Positions 28,205-37,010 are shown, counted from the first letter of the stretch. The stretch: 64,000 nucleotides of DNA from CALNYS01 sp942490855 (GCA_942490855.1 CALNYS010000004.1:496001-560000); one strand, 5' to 3'. The notes: generated by a model from the sequence alone, not told the origin. Made by a program: numbers and translations.

Positions 28205-29788
28205 GTGGACGGTGCGCCCCCACAACCCGCCCGAGGCATCGGCTCCCGCGCTCAGGCCGCGGCCGCGGCCGTGACGCTCGTCGCGCTAACGCTCGTCCTC
28301 TTCGGCGGGCTCACCCAGCGCGAGCTCGGGTACGCACTCGAAGCCCAGACCCGCGTAGAGCTCGAAGCGGTCGGCGCCAGCATCGCCGAGGAACTGCGCA
28401 CACCGCTGGCCTTCACCCGCGCCGAGCACCTCGAGCGGATCGCGGCCGACGCCTTCACCCACACCGTCATCGCCAGCGTGCGCATCGCCGACGAAGACGG
28501 GCGCGCCCTCGCCCTCCAGCTCCGCCAGGACCCGTCGCGCCTCGGCGACGCCCGCGCCGTCGCGATCTCCGCCTCCCCCACCACGCTCCGCACCGCCGAA
28601 GCGGTCCTCGCCGGCAAGCGCCACCTCGGGTGGGCCTGCCGGACGCCCGTGTGGTCACAGGACGCCCCCACCCGGCTGCTCGGGTACGTGACGGTCACCG
28701 CGAGCAACGACCGCGACACGCGCCTCGCCGCGGCCCTGCCCCGCGCGGCCGCGGCCGCCGGCGCGCTCTCGCTCCTTATCTCGGGGCTCGTCGCGATCTG
28801 GGGCGCAGCCCGGCTCATGAAGCCGATCCGCCAGGTCGCCGCCGCGGCCGCGGACCTCCGCGCCGGGCGCACACCCGACGACATCCCCCACGAGGGCCCG
28901 CGCGAAACGCGCGAGCTCGCCGACGCCTTCAACGCAATGCACCGCTCCCTGAGCGACGCCCGCGTCCGACTCGAAGAGTCCAACGCGGATCTCGAACGCC
29001 AGGTCCACGAACGCACCGAACAGCTCCGCACCATGAACACGCTGCTCGAGCAGCAGATGCGCGACAAGAACGACTTCATCCGCTCCGTCAGCCACGACCT
29101 CGGCGCCCCGCTCCGCAACATCGCCGGCATGGCCACCATGGTCCTCGAAGAGCACGCCGACGCCCTCCCCGACGACGCGGTCCACTGGCTCGAGCGCATC
29201 GGCGCCAACGTGCGGATCGAATCCAACATGCTCAGCGAGCTCGTGGAACTCAGCCGCGCCGCCGAGCGCACCGAACGTCTCGAAGACATCCACGTGCGCA
29301 CCGTCGCGGACGAACTCGCCGCGAGCCTCGCGCCCGACCTGACCCGCGAGAAGATCACGCTCGAGATCGCCGACGATCTCCCCGTCCTCCGCGTCGATCG
29401 CACCGATCTCTGGATGCTCCTCCAGAACCTCACCGACAACGCGATCAAGTACATGGGCGCGAGCGACACACGACGGGTGACCATCGCCCCGCTCGTGCGC
29501 GACGGCGCGACCCGCGGCGTGATCGTCAGCGACACCGGTCCGGGGATCCCCCACAACGAGCAGCAGCACCTCTTCCGCGCGTTCCAGCGCGCCTCGACCG
29601 GGGCGGGGCTCGCCGGCTCCGGCGTCGGTTTATCGGTCGTCCAGACCACCGCCGAGCGCTGGGGCGGGGACGCCCGCGTCGTCTCGGCCCCCGGAGAGGG
29701 CGCCCGGTTCGAGATCACCCTCGCCCCCGACCGGGTGGTCGCCCGCGCGACCGCACCAGCCCGCGCCGCCCAGCCCACTTCCGGCTGA
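28205..29788 (+). CDS. Membrane sensor histidine kinase
   Basis: 527 residues. A transmembrane helix (~12-34), an extracytoplasmic sensor region (~35-175), a second helix (~180-200, LSLLISGLVAIWGAARL) and a HAMP domain (MKPIRQVAAAAADLRAG...) precede a coiled-coil linker. HisKA follows with the phosphoacceptor in FIRSVSHDLGAPLRNI (about residue 296), then HATPase_c with NLTDNAIKY, DTGPGIP and GSGVGLSVV. The GTG has GAGGAGG just upstream. A receiver-GGDEF gene follows within 60 bases and is the likeliest partner. Confidence 0.9.
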   Translation: MDGAPPQPARGIGSRAQAAAAAVTLVALTLVLFGGLTQRELGYALEAQTRVELEAVGASIAEELRTPLAFTRAEHLERIAADAFTHTVIASVRIADEDGRALALQLRQDPSRLGDARAVAISASPTTLRTAEAVLAGKRHLGWACRTPVWSQDAPTRLLGYVTVTASNDRDTRLAAALPRAAAAAGALSLLISGLVAIWGAARLMKPIRQVAAAAADLRAGRTPDDIPHEGPRETRELADAFNAMHRSLSDARVRLEESNADLERQVHERTEQLRTMNTLLEQQMRDKNDFIRSVSHDLGAPLRNIAGMATMVLEEHADALPDDAVHWLERIGANVRIESNMLSELVELSRAAERTERLEDIHVRTVADELAASLAPDLTREKITLEIADDLPVLRVDRTDLWMLLQNLTDNAIKYMGASDTRRVTIAPLVRDGATRGVIVSDTGPGIPHNEQQHLFRAFQRASTGAGLAGSGVGLSVVQTTAERWGGDARVVSAPGEGARFEITLAPDRVVARATAPARAAQPTSG

Positions 29789-29848
29789 ACAGCCGCCTCG
29801 GATGTTCCGATAGACCTGATTCGAGAACCCGAGGAGTTGCGTTTCCAG

Positions 29849-30904
29849 ATGTTCACGGATGCCCCGAGCCCAAACTCGGATGATCTCTCGCCCCTCCGGG
29901 TGCTGGCGATCGAAGACGACCCCGACACCGCGGCGCTCGTCACGGCGGCCCTGTCGCGCGCCTTCCCGGGGTCCGAGATCACCGTCGTCACCACCCTCGG
30001 CGCCCTAAACGAACAGGACCTCTCGACCTACAACCTCGCGCTGTGCGACCACAACCTCCCCGACGGGACCTCGTTCGACGCGATCGAGTACCTCAACGGC
30101 TCGAACAACGATCTCCCCGTGATCGTCGTCACCGGCGCGCACGACGCCGAGATCGCCGCCGAGGCCATCCGGCGCGGCGCCAGCGACTACCTCCCCAAAT
30201 CACACAGCTTCCTCGCGCTCCTCCCGGTCATCTCCGCGAAGACACTCGAGGCGGCGCGCGTGCGGCGCGACAACAACCGGCTCCAGGCCGCGCTCGCCAG
30301 CTCGCTCGCCGAGCTCAAGCGGAAGAACAAGGAACTCGGGCTCGCGGCGGAGCGCTACAAGTCGCTCGCCGCGGTCGATTCCCTCACGGGCCTCGCCAAC
30401 CGGCGCGTGCTCGACGAGCGCCTCGTCCAGATGTTCGCCGAGTCCCAGCGCTACGAGCACCCGCTCACCTGCCTGATGATCGACCTCGACGGCTTCAAGG
30501 GCGTCAACGACGCGCTGGGGCACCGCGTGGGCGATCAGATGCTCGAACTCGCCGGCCAGCTCGTCGCGCGTGAGATCCGCGCGACCGACGTCGGCGCCCG
30601 GTACGGGGGCGACGAGTTCGTCATCCTCATGCCGCACACCGATGCGCAGGCCGCCGCGCGCCTCGCCGACCGCCTCGCCGCCAAGTTCGTCCACGGCGCG
30701 CTCGCGATCACCAAGCGCACCGCACGCTGCGCCATGAGCGTCGGCGTCTCGACGACCGAGGGCAACCGCTTCACACAGCCCTGGGAACTCCTCGCGCACG
30801 CCGACTTCGCCCTCTACCAGGCCAAGGGCAACGAGCAGCACCGCATCATGCTCTGCGAACCCGGCGGGCAGTCCGCCCAGCCCTTCCGCTCCGAAGCCGC
30901 GTAA
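29849..30904 (+). CDS. Response regulator with GGDEF (diguanylate cyclase) output
   Basis: 351 residues. The N-terminal receiver has IEDDPDTAALV, phosphoacceptor Asp in LALCDHNLPDG and Lys in YLPKSH; a helical linker (about 130-175) leads to a GGDEF domain with the active motif YGGDEF and DSLTGLANRR. The motif is intact, so c-di-GMP synthesis is expected. The ATG at 29849 has GAGGAG 12 bases upstream; the TTG at 29837 would abut that site and is less likely. It sits directly after the histidine kinase. Confidence 0.9.
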   Translation: MFTDAPSPNSDDLSPLRVLAIEDDPDTAALVTAALSRAFPGSEITVVTTLGALNEQDLSTYNLALCDHNLPDGTSFDAIEYLNGSNNDLPVIVVTGAHDAEIAAEAIRRGASDYLPKSHSFLALLPVISAKTLEAARVRRDNNRLQAALASSLAELKRKNKELGLAAERYKSLAAVDSLTGLANRRVLDERLVQMFAESQRYEHPLTCLMIDLDGFKGVNDALGHRVGDQMLELAGQLVAREIRATDVGARYGGDEFVILMPHTDAQAAARLADRLAAKFVHGALAITKRTARCAMSVGVSTTEGNRFTQPWELLAHADFALYQAKGNEQHRIMLCEPGGQSAQPFRSEAA

Positions 30905-30910
30905 CCCCGC

Positions 30911-31390
30911 TCACATGCGCTTGGACATCGCCCGGCGCAGCGCCCGGTCGTCTTCGCGCTCGCGGATGTCCTGACGCTTGTCGTGCTTGGCCTTGCCAAC
31001 GCCCAGCCCGATCTGCACCTTCACCATCCCGTCCTTGAAGTACATCTTCAGCGGAACGATGGTCACGCCCTTCGTCTGCGTCTGCGCGAAGAGCTTGCGG
31101 ATCTGACGCTTGTGCGCCAGCAGCGTGCGCACCCGCTTGGGGTTGTGCCCGCCGGCCGCCGGCCCGTACTCCTGCACCGTCGTGCTGTGGAGCATGAGGA
31201 CGGGGCGGGGCTCCATCTCGGCCCGCACGTACCCCTCGGCGATCGAGGCCCGCCCCTCGCGGATGCTCTTGACCTCCGAGCCCGTGAGCACGATCCCGAC
31301 CTCCAGCGTGTCGCTGATGGCGTAGTCGTGGCGCGCCCGCCGGTTGGCGATCTCGGGCTCGTTCGTGATGTGTTTCTTGCGCTTGGCCAT
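30911..31390 (-). CDS. smpB: SsrA-binding protein SmpB
   Basis: 159-residue partner of tmRNA in ribosome rescue. Core motifs: NRRARHDYAISDTLEVGIVL, TGSEVKSIREGRASI and the basic tail GKAKHDKRQDIRERE with KRM at the end. The start is ATG 31390, giving MAKRKKH as in the family; a longer frame to 31432 exists. It is convergent with the GGDEF gene, six bases apart. No tmRNA was recognised in the window. Confidence 0.94.
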   Translation of the reverse strand: MAKRKKHITNEPEIANRRARHDYAISDTLEVGIVLTGSEVKSIREGRASIAEGYVRAEMEPRPVLMLHSTTVQEYGPAAGGHNPKRVRTLLAHKRQIRKLFAQTQTKGVTIVPLKMYFKDGMVKVQIGLGVGKAKHDKRQDIREREDDRALRRAMSKRM

Positions 31391-31452
31391 GACCAGACCG
31401 GCTACGCTACGAGAGCCGAGCCCTCGCTTCAACGCAGACCCACGGAATCACG

Positions 31453-32343
31453 ATGCCAGACGACCGCCCCGTCCTCACAATCGCCCACTCCCCGGACCCC
31501 GACGACGCCTTCATGTGGCGCGCCCTGGGCGACGCCGAGGCGGGCGTCGAGCCCCTCATCGACACCGGGCGCTTCCGCTTCCGCGCCGTCCCCGCGGATA
31601 TCGAGACCCTCAACGCCCGCGCCGTCGCGACCGGCGATCTCGACCTCTCGGCCGTCTCCTACCACGTCTACCCCCACATCAAGGACCGCTACGCCATCAC
31701 CTCTTGCGGCTCGAGCATGGGCGAGGGCTACGGGCCCAAGCTCGTCGCCCGCGACGCCCTGGCGCCCGAGGACATCCTCGCCCGCGATCTGCTCGTCGCC
31801 CGCCCGGGGCGCCTCACGACCGCGTCGCTGACCCTCCGCCTCATGCTGGGCGCCGAGCCCCGTTCGGTGGATCTTTCGTTCGAAGACGTCATCGACGCCG
31901 TCGTCCGCGGCGACGCGGACTGCGGGCTCGTCATCCACGAGGGCCAGCTCACCTTCCCCGAGGCCGGGCTCACCCTCGTCGAAGACCTCGGCGCGTGGTG
32001 GAAGCGCGAGACCAAGATGCCCCTGCCGCTCGGCGCCAACGTCGTCAGACGCGACATCGAGACGCGCTTCGGGCCCGGCTCGCTCGCCGACGTCGCCGGG
32101 GTGCTCAAGCGATCGATCGAGTACGGCGTCGAGCGCCTCGACGAGGGCATCGAGGCCGCGCACGCCTTCGGTCGCGGCGTCACCCTCGAGCAGACCCGCG
32201 AGTTCGTCCGCATGTACGTGAGCCCGCGCACGCTGGATATGGGCGACGAGGGCGCCCGCGCGATCCGCGAGCTCCTGGGACGCGCCGCGGGCGCCGGGCT
32301 GCTCCCCGACCCCGGGCCGGTGGACATCGTCCGCCCCGCCTGA
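31453..32343 (+). CDS. mqnD: 1,4-dihydroxy-6-naphthoate synthase (futalosine pathway)
   Basis: A 296-residue periplasmic-binding-fold enzyme that converts cyclic dehypoxanthinyl-futalosine to 1,4-dihydroxy-6-naphthoate. Motifs: AHSPDPDDAFMWRAL, DLSAVSYHVYPHI, SCGSSMGEGYGPKLV, GLVIHEGQLTF and LPLGANVVRRD. It implies menaquinone synthesis by the futalosine route. mqnA, B and C are not in view. ATG 31453 follows GGAATC. Confidence 0.92.
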   Translation: MPDDRPVLTIAHSPDPDDAFMWRALGDAEAGVEPLIDTGRFRFRAVPADIETLNARAVATGDLDLSAVSYHVYPHIKDRYAITSCGSSMGEGYGPKLVARDALAPEDILARDLLVARPGRLTTASLTLRLMLGAEPRSVDLSFEDVIDAVVRGDADCGLVIHEGQLTFPEAGLTLVEDLGAWWKRETKMPLPLGANVVRRDIETRFGPGSLADVAGVLKRSIEYGVERLDEGIEAAHAFGRGVTLEQTREFVRMYVSPRTLDMGDEGARAIRELLGRAAGAGLLPDPGPVDIVRPA

Positions 32344-32439
32344 CGCCCCGCGGGTGAATCGGGGGAAAAACTGTTGGCGCTCCGGGGGGTTCCGCTACGC
32401 TCAGCGTTTCAACCTCATCTTTCAGGGGCCTCCTCCCGC

Positions 32440-32916
32440 ATGAGCCACTCCCCCTCCCCCTTCGAGACCATGCAGGGCCACAGCCCGCCCAGCGTCACCC
32501 AGCTCAGCGTGTTCCTCGACAACCGCGTCGGCAAACTCCTCGATCTCGTCGAGGCGTTCGAAGATTCCGCGGACTGCCGCCTCTGTGCGCTCTCGGTGCA
32601 CGAGGCCTCCGACTTCGCGGTCGTGCGCCTCATCTCCAACAACACCGAGGCCGCCAAGCGCATCATCCGCATGCGCAGCTGCGCGTTCTGCGAGACCGAG
32701 GTCCTCGTCGTCGAGCTTGAGATGGGGCACACCCTCGGGCAGCTCTGCCTGTACCTGCTCAACGCCGAGCTGAACATCAAGTTCGCCTACCCGTTGATGA
32801 CCGAGTCCCAGCACGCGACGCGCATCGCCCTGGCCGTGGACGACCTGCACCTCGCGGGCATGGTGCTCCGGCGCAAGGGCTTCACGCTCCGGGGCGAGCA
32901 CGACCTGCTCGACTGA
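32440..32916 (+). CDS. ACT-domain protein
   Basis: A 158-residue protein with two ACT-like units: VTQLSVFLDNRVGKLLDLVEAFE and the later ATRIALAVDDLHLAGMVLRR. It resembles small tandem-ACT regulators of amino-acid metabolism. A cysteine pair lies in RMRSCAFCETE. No enzyme fusion or adjacent biosynthetic target is present, unless it concerns the panC gene that starts two bases after it. TACGCT at about 32394 is a possible -10. Confidence 0.8.
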   Translation: MSHSPSPFETMQGHSPPSVTQLSVFLDNRVGKLLDLVEAFEDSADCRLCALSVHEASDFAVVRLISNNTEAAKRIIRMRSCAFCETEVLVVELEMGHTLGQLCLYLLNAELNIKFAYPLMTESQHATRIALAVDDLHLAGMVLRRKGFTLRGEHDLLD

Positions 32917-32917
32917 C

Positions 32918-33754
32918 GTGAAGATCCTCCGCACCCCGCAGGAACTCGCGCCCCACGCCCGCGGCGCGCTCGTCCCGACCATGGGCGGACTCCACGACGG
33001 GCACCTCGCGCTCGCGCGCCTCGCCGCCAGCACCGGGCGCCCCGTCGTCGTGTCCGTCTTCGTCAACCCGAAACAGTTCGAAGAAGCCGTCGATTTCGAC
33101 CGCTACCCGCGCGACGTCCAGAGCGACGCCGCGATGCTCGAGCCGCTGGGCGTCAGCGTCGTCTTCGCGCCGGAGGTCGAGACCGTCTACCCCGACGACG
33201 CCCCGCCGTCGCCCGTGGTCGTCCCGCCCGTCGCCGACGGGCCGGGGCTCGAGGACGCCTACCGCCCGGGGCACCTCGCGGGCGTCTGCCAGGTGCTCTG
33301 GCGTCTCTACGAGCTCGCCCGCCCGAGCGTCGCGGTCTTCGGCGAAAAAGACTGGCAACAGCTCCTGCTCGCCCGCGCGGTCGCCCGCCAGCACGCGGCC
33401 GCGGCGAGCGAGGCCCTCGAGATCCTCCCCGCCCCCACCGTGCGCGAGCCCGACGGGCTGGCGATGAGCAGCCGCAACCGGTTTCTCCCGCCCCGCGACC
33501 GTGGCTCGGCCGCGGCGATCTCCCAGGCGCTAACGCTCGCCGCGGAGATCGACGACGCGCCGGACGCCGAGCACGCGATGCGCGCGCACATGGAACGCGC
33601 CGGGCTGAAGGTGGAGTACGCGGTCGTGCGGGACGCCGAGACGCTGCTCGAACCCGTCGCGGGGCGCCCCGCGCGGGCGCTCATCGCGGCGCGTCTGGGC
33701 GAGGTCCGCCTGATCGACAACGCCGCGTGGCCCCCGGCTATGCTCCGGGTATGA
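32918..33754 (+). CDS. panC: Pantoate--beta-alanine ligase
   Basis: 278-residue pantothenate synthetase. Signatures: PTMGGLHDGHLALAR, SVFVNPKQF, GEKDWQQLLLAR, VREPDGLAMSSRNRFL. The GTG start follows the ACT gene by one base and the stop overlaps gcvT (ATGA). A -10-like TATGCT for gcvT lies within its last codons. Confidence 0.94.
   Translation: MKILRTPQELAPHARGALVPTMGGLHDGHLALARLAASTGRPVVVSVFVNPKQFEEAVDFDRYPRDVQSDAAMLEPLGVSVVFAPEVETVYPDDAPPSPVVVPPVADGPGLEDAYRPGHLAGVCQVLWRLYELARPSVAVFGEKDWQQLLLARAVARQHAAAASEALEILPAPTVREPDGLAMSSRNRFLPPRDRGSAAAISQALTLAAEIDDAPDAEHAMRAHMERAGLKVEYAVVRDAETLLEPVAGRPARALIAARLGEVRLIDNAAWPPAMLRV
33739..33744 (+). promoter_or_regulatory. -10 box TATGCT inside panC end, 6 bases before gcvT (leaderless type)
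   Basis: TATGCT is followed by CCGGGT and then ATG at 33751. Being inside panC, it would let gcvT be transcribed independently. Confidence 0.5.
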
Positions 33755-34887
33755 CAACGACGCCCGCCCTCCGCCAGTCCCCGTTCCACGCCTTCCACGC
33801 CCAGCGTGGGGGGCAGATGGTCGATTTCACAGGCTGGGAACTCCCCATCCGCTACACGAGCATCATCGAGGAGCACCACCAGGTGCGTTCCTCGGGCGGG
33901 CTCTTTGACGTCTCGCACATGGGGCGCCTCCGCATCAGCGGGCGCCACGCGCGCCGCCTGCTCGAGCGCGTGTGCATCCGGCGCATCTCCGACATGCAGG
34001 AGAAGCAGTGCCGCTACACGATGGTCTGCAACGAGCGCGGCGGGGTGATGGACGACGTCATCGTCAGCCGGTTCGAAGAGGACGATTTCCTCGTCGTCTG
34101 CAACGGCGCCAACCGCGAGAAGATCGTCGCGCACTTCCAGAGCGTCATCGCCGACCAGAGCTACACCGTGAAGCTCAAGGACACGACGCTCGACACCGCG
34201 ATGGTCGCGGTGCAGGGCCCGCGGGTGATGGACGTCATCGCGAAGGTCTCGAGCGAGGTCCCGACCCTCAAGCGTTTCCGGTTCACGGTCAAGAACATCA
34301 TGATCGCCAAGCTCATCGTCAGCCGCACCGGGTACACGGGCGAGGACGGGGTGGAGGTCATCGTGCCGGCGAAGTTCGCGAGCACGGCGCTGAAGATGCT
34401 CCTCAAGGACAGCTCGGGCGCCGACGAGATCGTCAAGCCCATCGGGCTGGGCGCCCGCGACACGCTGCGCATGGAAGCGGGCATGCCCCTCTACGGGCAC
34501 GAGCTCAACGAAGACCTCAGCGCCGTCGCCGCGGGGATGCCCTTCGCGATGAACCTCGACAAGGCCGACGACGAACGCGGCGAGCCCTTCATCGGGATGG
34601 AAGCGCTCCGCGAGCACGCGGCACACGGCGTGCCCCGCGTGCTGACCGGGCTGCTCCTGGACGGGCGGCGCAGCGCGCGACAGGGCATGCCCGTGCGCAT
34701 CGGCGACGAGGTCGTGGGCGAGGTCACCAGCGCCTGCGTGAGCCCCACGCTCGAGCGCCCCATCGCGATCGCGCTCGTTGACACTGGAAAGATCGAAGAA
34801 AACGCCGCCGTGCGCGTCGAAGCGGGCGCGGACCGGTTCATCGAGGGCGCGATGACGCCCCTGCCGTTCTACAAGACCGGGAAGTAA
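33751..34887 (+). CDS. gcvT: Glycine cleavage system T protein (aminomethyltransferase)
   Basis: 378 residues. The T-protein transfers the methylene group from the aminomethyl-lipoyl H-protein to tetrahydrofolate. Motifs: GGQMVDFTGWELPI, GLFDVSHMGRLRISG, SRTGYTGEDGVEV, LGARDTLRMEAGMPLYGHEL. The Asp in the last DTLR region and the YTGEDG loop fit true GcvT rather than YgfZ. gcvH and gcvP are not adjacent. Start ATG 33751 overlaps the panC stop. Confidence 0.92.
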   Translation: MTTTPALRQSPFHAFHAQRGGQMVDFTGWELPIRYTSIIEEHHQVRSSGGLFDVSHMGRLRISGRHARRLLERVCIRRISDMQEKQCRYTMVCNERGGVMDDVIVSRFEEDDFLVVCNGANREKIVAHFQSVIADQSYTVKLKDTTLDTAMVAVQGPRVMDVIAKVSSEVPTLKRFRFTVKNIMIAKLIVSRTGYTGEDGVEVIVPAKFASTALKMLLKDSSGADEIVKPIGLGARDTLRMEAGMPLYGHELNEDLSAVAAGMPFAMNLDKADDERGEPFIGMEALREHAAHGVPRVLTGLLLDGRRSARQGMPVRIGDEVVGEVTSACVSPTLERPIAIALVDTGKIEENAAVRVEAGADRFIEGAMTPLPFYKTGK

Positions 34888-34894
34888 TGCAACG

Positions 34895-34968
34895 GGGTGG
34901 CACTGGCAGCTCGCTGCCAGTGGTTGGTCGAGTGCGCAGACACTGGCAGCTCGCTGCCAGTGCCACCC
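34895..34968 (+). repeat. Tandem palindromes forming a larger dyad between gcvT and the sigma gene
   Basis: Two identical copies of a 22-base palindrome (CACTGGCAGCTCGCTGCCAGTG) lie at 34901-34922 and 34941-34962. Outer arms GGGTGG and CCACCC also pair, so the whole 74 bases can fold either as two hairpins or one long one. It sits between convergent genes and may end transcription from both sides. Confidence 0.85.
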
Positions 34969-34977
34969 GGGAACGGA

Positions 34978-35922
34978 TTAACTCGCGCGTCGGACCGACG
35001 ACGAACGCCCGCGCCCACGCCCGGTGCGCCGCACGCCCTTGCTGCCGGCGGGGTCGCGCGGCTCGTCTTCCTCGGTGCGGAAGAAACGGCTGGGCTTGTC
35101 GTCGCCGAGGCGGGTGTTGAGCTTCTTGAGAGCGCCGATCTCGATCTGGCGCACGCGCTCGCGCGTCAGCCCGATCTCCTCGCCGATCTCTTTGAGCGTC
35201 TTGGGCGCCCGCCCGTCGAGCCCGAAGCGCATCCGCAGGATGCTCGCCTCGCGGTCGTCGATGGATTCGAGCAGGCGGCGCACCGTCTCGAGCTGATCGT
35301 CCTGGACGACCCGCTCGTCGGGCATCGCGATCTTCGTGTCAGACAGCATCGCCGCGAAGTCCGCGACCTCGCCGTCCTCGCCCAGCGGCGCCTGCGTCGG
35401 CGAGTGGTACGCCTTGACCGCGCTCTGGATGATCTTGACCTTCTTGACGGGCACGTTGAGGCGCTCGGCGAGCTCCTGCATCGAGGGCTGGCGCCCCAGC
35501 TCCTCGTGGAGGCGGCGCTGGGCCTGCTTCCACTTGGCGATGAGCTCGACCATGTAGGCGGGCACGTGGATGGGCTGGACGGCGTTGATGAGCGCCCGCT
35601 TGATGGCCTGCTTGATCCACCACGAGCCGTAGGTGGAGAACCGGGCCCCCTGCGCCGGGTCGAAGCCCTCGACGGCGCGGATGAGTCCGATATTGCCCTC
35701 TTCGATCAGGTCCGAGAGCGTGAGCCCGCGGTTGGCGTACTTCTTGGCGATCGAGACCACCAGGCGGAGGTTGCTCCGCACCATGAGCTCCCGGGCCTCG
35801 GGACAGCTGTCGTTGATGATCCGCCAGCCGTTGAGTTTCTCCTCCTCGGCCGTGAGGAGGGGATACCGGTTGATCTCGCGGATGTAGAGCTGGAGCTCGT
35901 TCTTGACTTCTCGAACGGCCAT
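34978..35922 (-). CDS. RNA polymerase sigma-70 family factor (RpoD/SigA-like, no region 1.1)
   Basis: 314 residues. Region 1.2/2 (LQLYIREINRYPLLTAEEE, LVVSIAKKYANRGLTLSDLI, EGNIGLIRAVEGFD), region 2.4 (ARFSTYGSWWIKQAIKRALI), region 3 and region 4 (LGLT-type HTH ... IGLTRERVRQIEIGALKKL). A basic, low-complexity tail (RRTGRGRGRSSSVRR) ends the protein. Region 1.1 is absent and region 2.4 departs from the usual housekeeping sequence (GSWW rather than ATWW), so it could be the primary or a group 2 factor. ATG 35922 has CAAGG upstream. Confidence 0.9.
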   Translation of the reverse strand: MAVREVKNELQLYIREINRYPLLTAEEEKLNGWRIINDSCPEARELMVRSNLRLVVSIAKKYANRGLTLSDLIEEGNIGLIRAVEGFDPAQGARFSTYGSWWIKQAIKRALINAVQPIHVPAYMVELIAKWKQAQRRLHEELGRQPSMQELAERLNVPVKKVKIIQSAVKAYHSPTQAPLGEDGEVADFAAMLSDTKIAMPDERVVQDDQLETVRRLLESIDDREASILRMRFGLDGRAPKTLKEIGEEIGLTRERVRQIEIGALKKLNTRLGDDKPSRFFRTEEDEPRDPAGSKGVRRTGRGRGRSSSVRRAS

Positions 35923-35996
35923 AACAGCCTTGCCCCCCGACGACGCGATCACCCCGACTGCGCAACTCTGCAGTGGACGGGGCCCCGCGGCTGGGC

Positions 35997-36029
35997 TACG
36001 GCGTCGCCCCCTGTGCGACCGACGCCGTA
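35997..36029 (-). promoter_or_regulatory. Hairpin in the sigma-factor upstream region
   Basis: A perfect 10-base inverted repeat (TACGGCGTCG/CGACGCCGTA) with a 13-base loop lies about 75-107 bases upstream of the sigma-factor start. It is the main structure in the ~245-base gap between the sigma gene and the divergent UVR gene. No T-run follows on either strand, so it is not a simple terminator. Confidence 0.5.
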
Positions 36030-36154
36030 ACGGTTGTTCGTTCACTTTCGGCCTCCGGTTGCACCGCCTTTACGCTTCCGCCCGGTCTGGCCCGATCCCA
36101 GTCGCTTCGGACCTACCCGGACCCGACGGCCCGCGCGATCCCCCGATACGGACC

Positions 36155-36160
36155 TATAGT
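36155..36160 (+). promoter_or_regulatory. -10 box TATAGT, 7 bases before UVR gene start (leaderless type)
   Basis: TATAGT is followed by CCACACC and then GTG at 36168. This spacing decides in favour of the GTG start over the ATG at 36195. Confidence 0.55.
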
Positions 36161-36167
36161 CCACACC

Positions 36168-37010
36168 GTGGCGAGCCGAGAACCCAAACCAGCGATGCAC
36201 TACGACCTCCGCCAGATCCTGCGCGAGTGGCCCTATGAACCGGGCCAGCTCTCCGTCCGCATGATCCAGGGCGACGACGGGCGACCCAAGCTCCAGCTCC
36301 GGGTGGACCTGGGGATCCTCCAGATGGAGCTCGCCGGCAGGCCCGACGGGCGACGCCCCGAGGGCTGCGAGAGCCTCCTCGAGCTCTGCGAGACCATGCT
36401 CGACGAGCACGTCGCGACCGGCGGCGAGCCCGAGGACTTCAACGTTGACGACGAGATGTGCCGACGCCTGCGCGAAGAGGCCGTCCAGTACTACCACCGC
36501 TACGTCGCGCTCTTCGTGCTCGAGGAGTTCGACCTCGTCGTACGCGACACCTCCCGCAACCTCCGCCTGATGGAGTTCTGCAAGGAGCACGCCGGGAGCG
36601 ACGAGGACCGCGAGGCCCTCGAGCCCTTCAAGCCCTACGTCCTGATGATGCGCGCCCGGGCCCTCTCGGGCGCCGCGATGGAGGACGACGAGGCCAAGGC
36701 CGCCCTCCTCGCGATCGACCTCGGCCTCGACGAGATCCGCGCCCACTTCGAGGAACACGACCAGCCCGACGCCTTCGAGCAGTCCAGCGAGGCCCAGCTC
36801 CTGCGCAGCATGCGCGACGCCCTCGCCCCCAAGCTCCCCGTAACCGCACGCACCGAGCTCCAGAGCCGCCTCCGCCAGGCCCTCGACAGCGAGAACTACG
36901 AGCTCGCCGCCATCCTCCGAGACGAGCTCCGCCTGATGGGCGCCCAGCGCCCCAACGACACGCCCACCACGCCCCCGGGCGGCGAGCCGCCGACACCGCC
37001 CCGGGCCTGA
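36168..37010 (+). CDS. UVR-motif protein of unknown function
   Basis: About 280 residues, mostly helical and acidic. The only recognisable element is a C-terminal UVR (UvrB/UvrC) motif, LQSRLRQALDSENYELAAIL, near residue 250, followed by a Thr/Pro-rich tail. In other proteins this motif mediates contacts, as in UvrB-UvrC or McsA. The N-terminal part (DLRQILREWPYEPGQLSVRM, ILQMELAGRPDGRRPEG) is reminiscent of Phycisphaerae-specific proteins but I cannot name a function. Start GTG 36168 is chosen from the leaderless promoter spacing; ATG 36195 is the alternative. Confidence 0.7.
   Translation: MASREPKPAMHYDLRQILREWPYEPGQLSVRMIQGDDGRPKLQLRVDLGILQMELAGRPDGRRPEGCESLLELCETMLDEHVATGGEPEDFNVDDEMCRRLREEAVQYYHRYVALFVLEEFDLVVRDTSRNLRLMEFCKEHAGSDEDREALEPFKPYVLMMRARALSGAAMEDDEAKAALLAIDLGLDEIRAHFEEHDQPDAFEQSSEAQLLRSMRDALAPKLPVTARTELQSRLRQALDSENYELAAILRDELRLMGAQRPNDTPTTPPGGEPPTPPRA

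Noticed and set aside
30905..31432. tmRNA gene next to smpB
   Set aside because: No tag-peptide frame or tRNA-like ends were recognised; smpB ends six bases from the GGDEF gene on one side and starts 62 bases from mqnD on the other.
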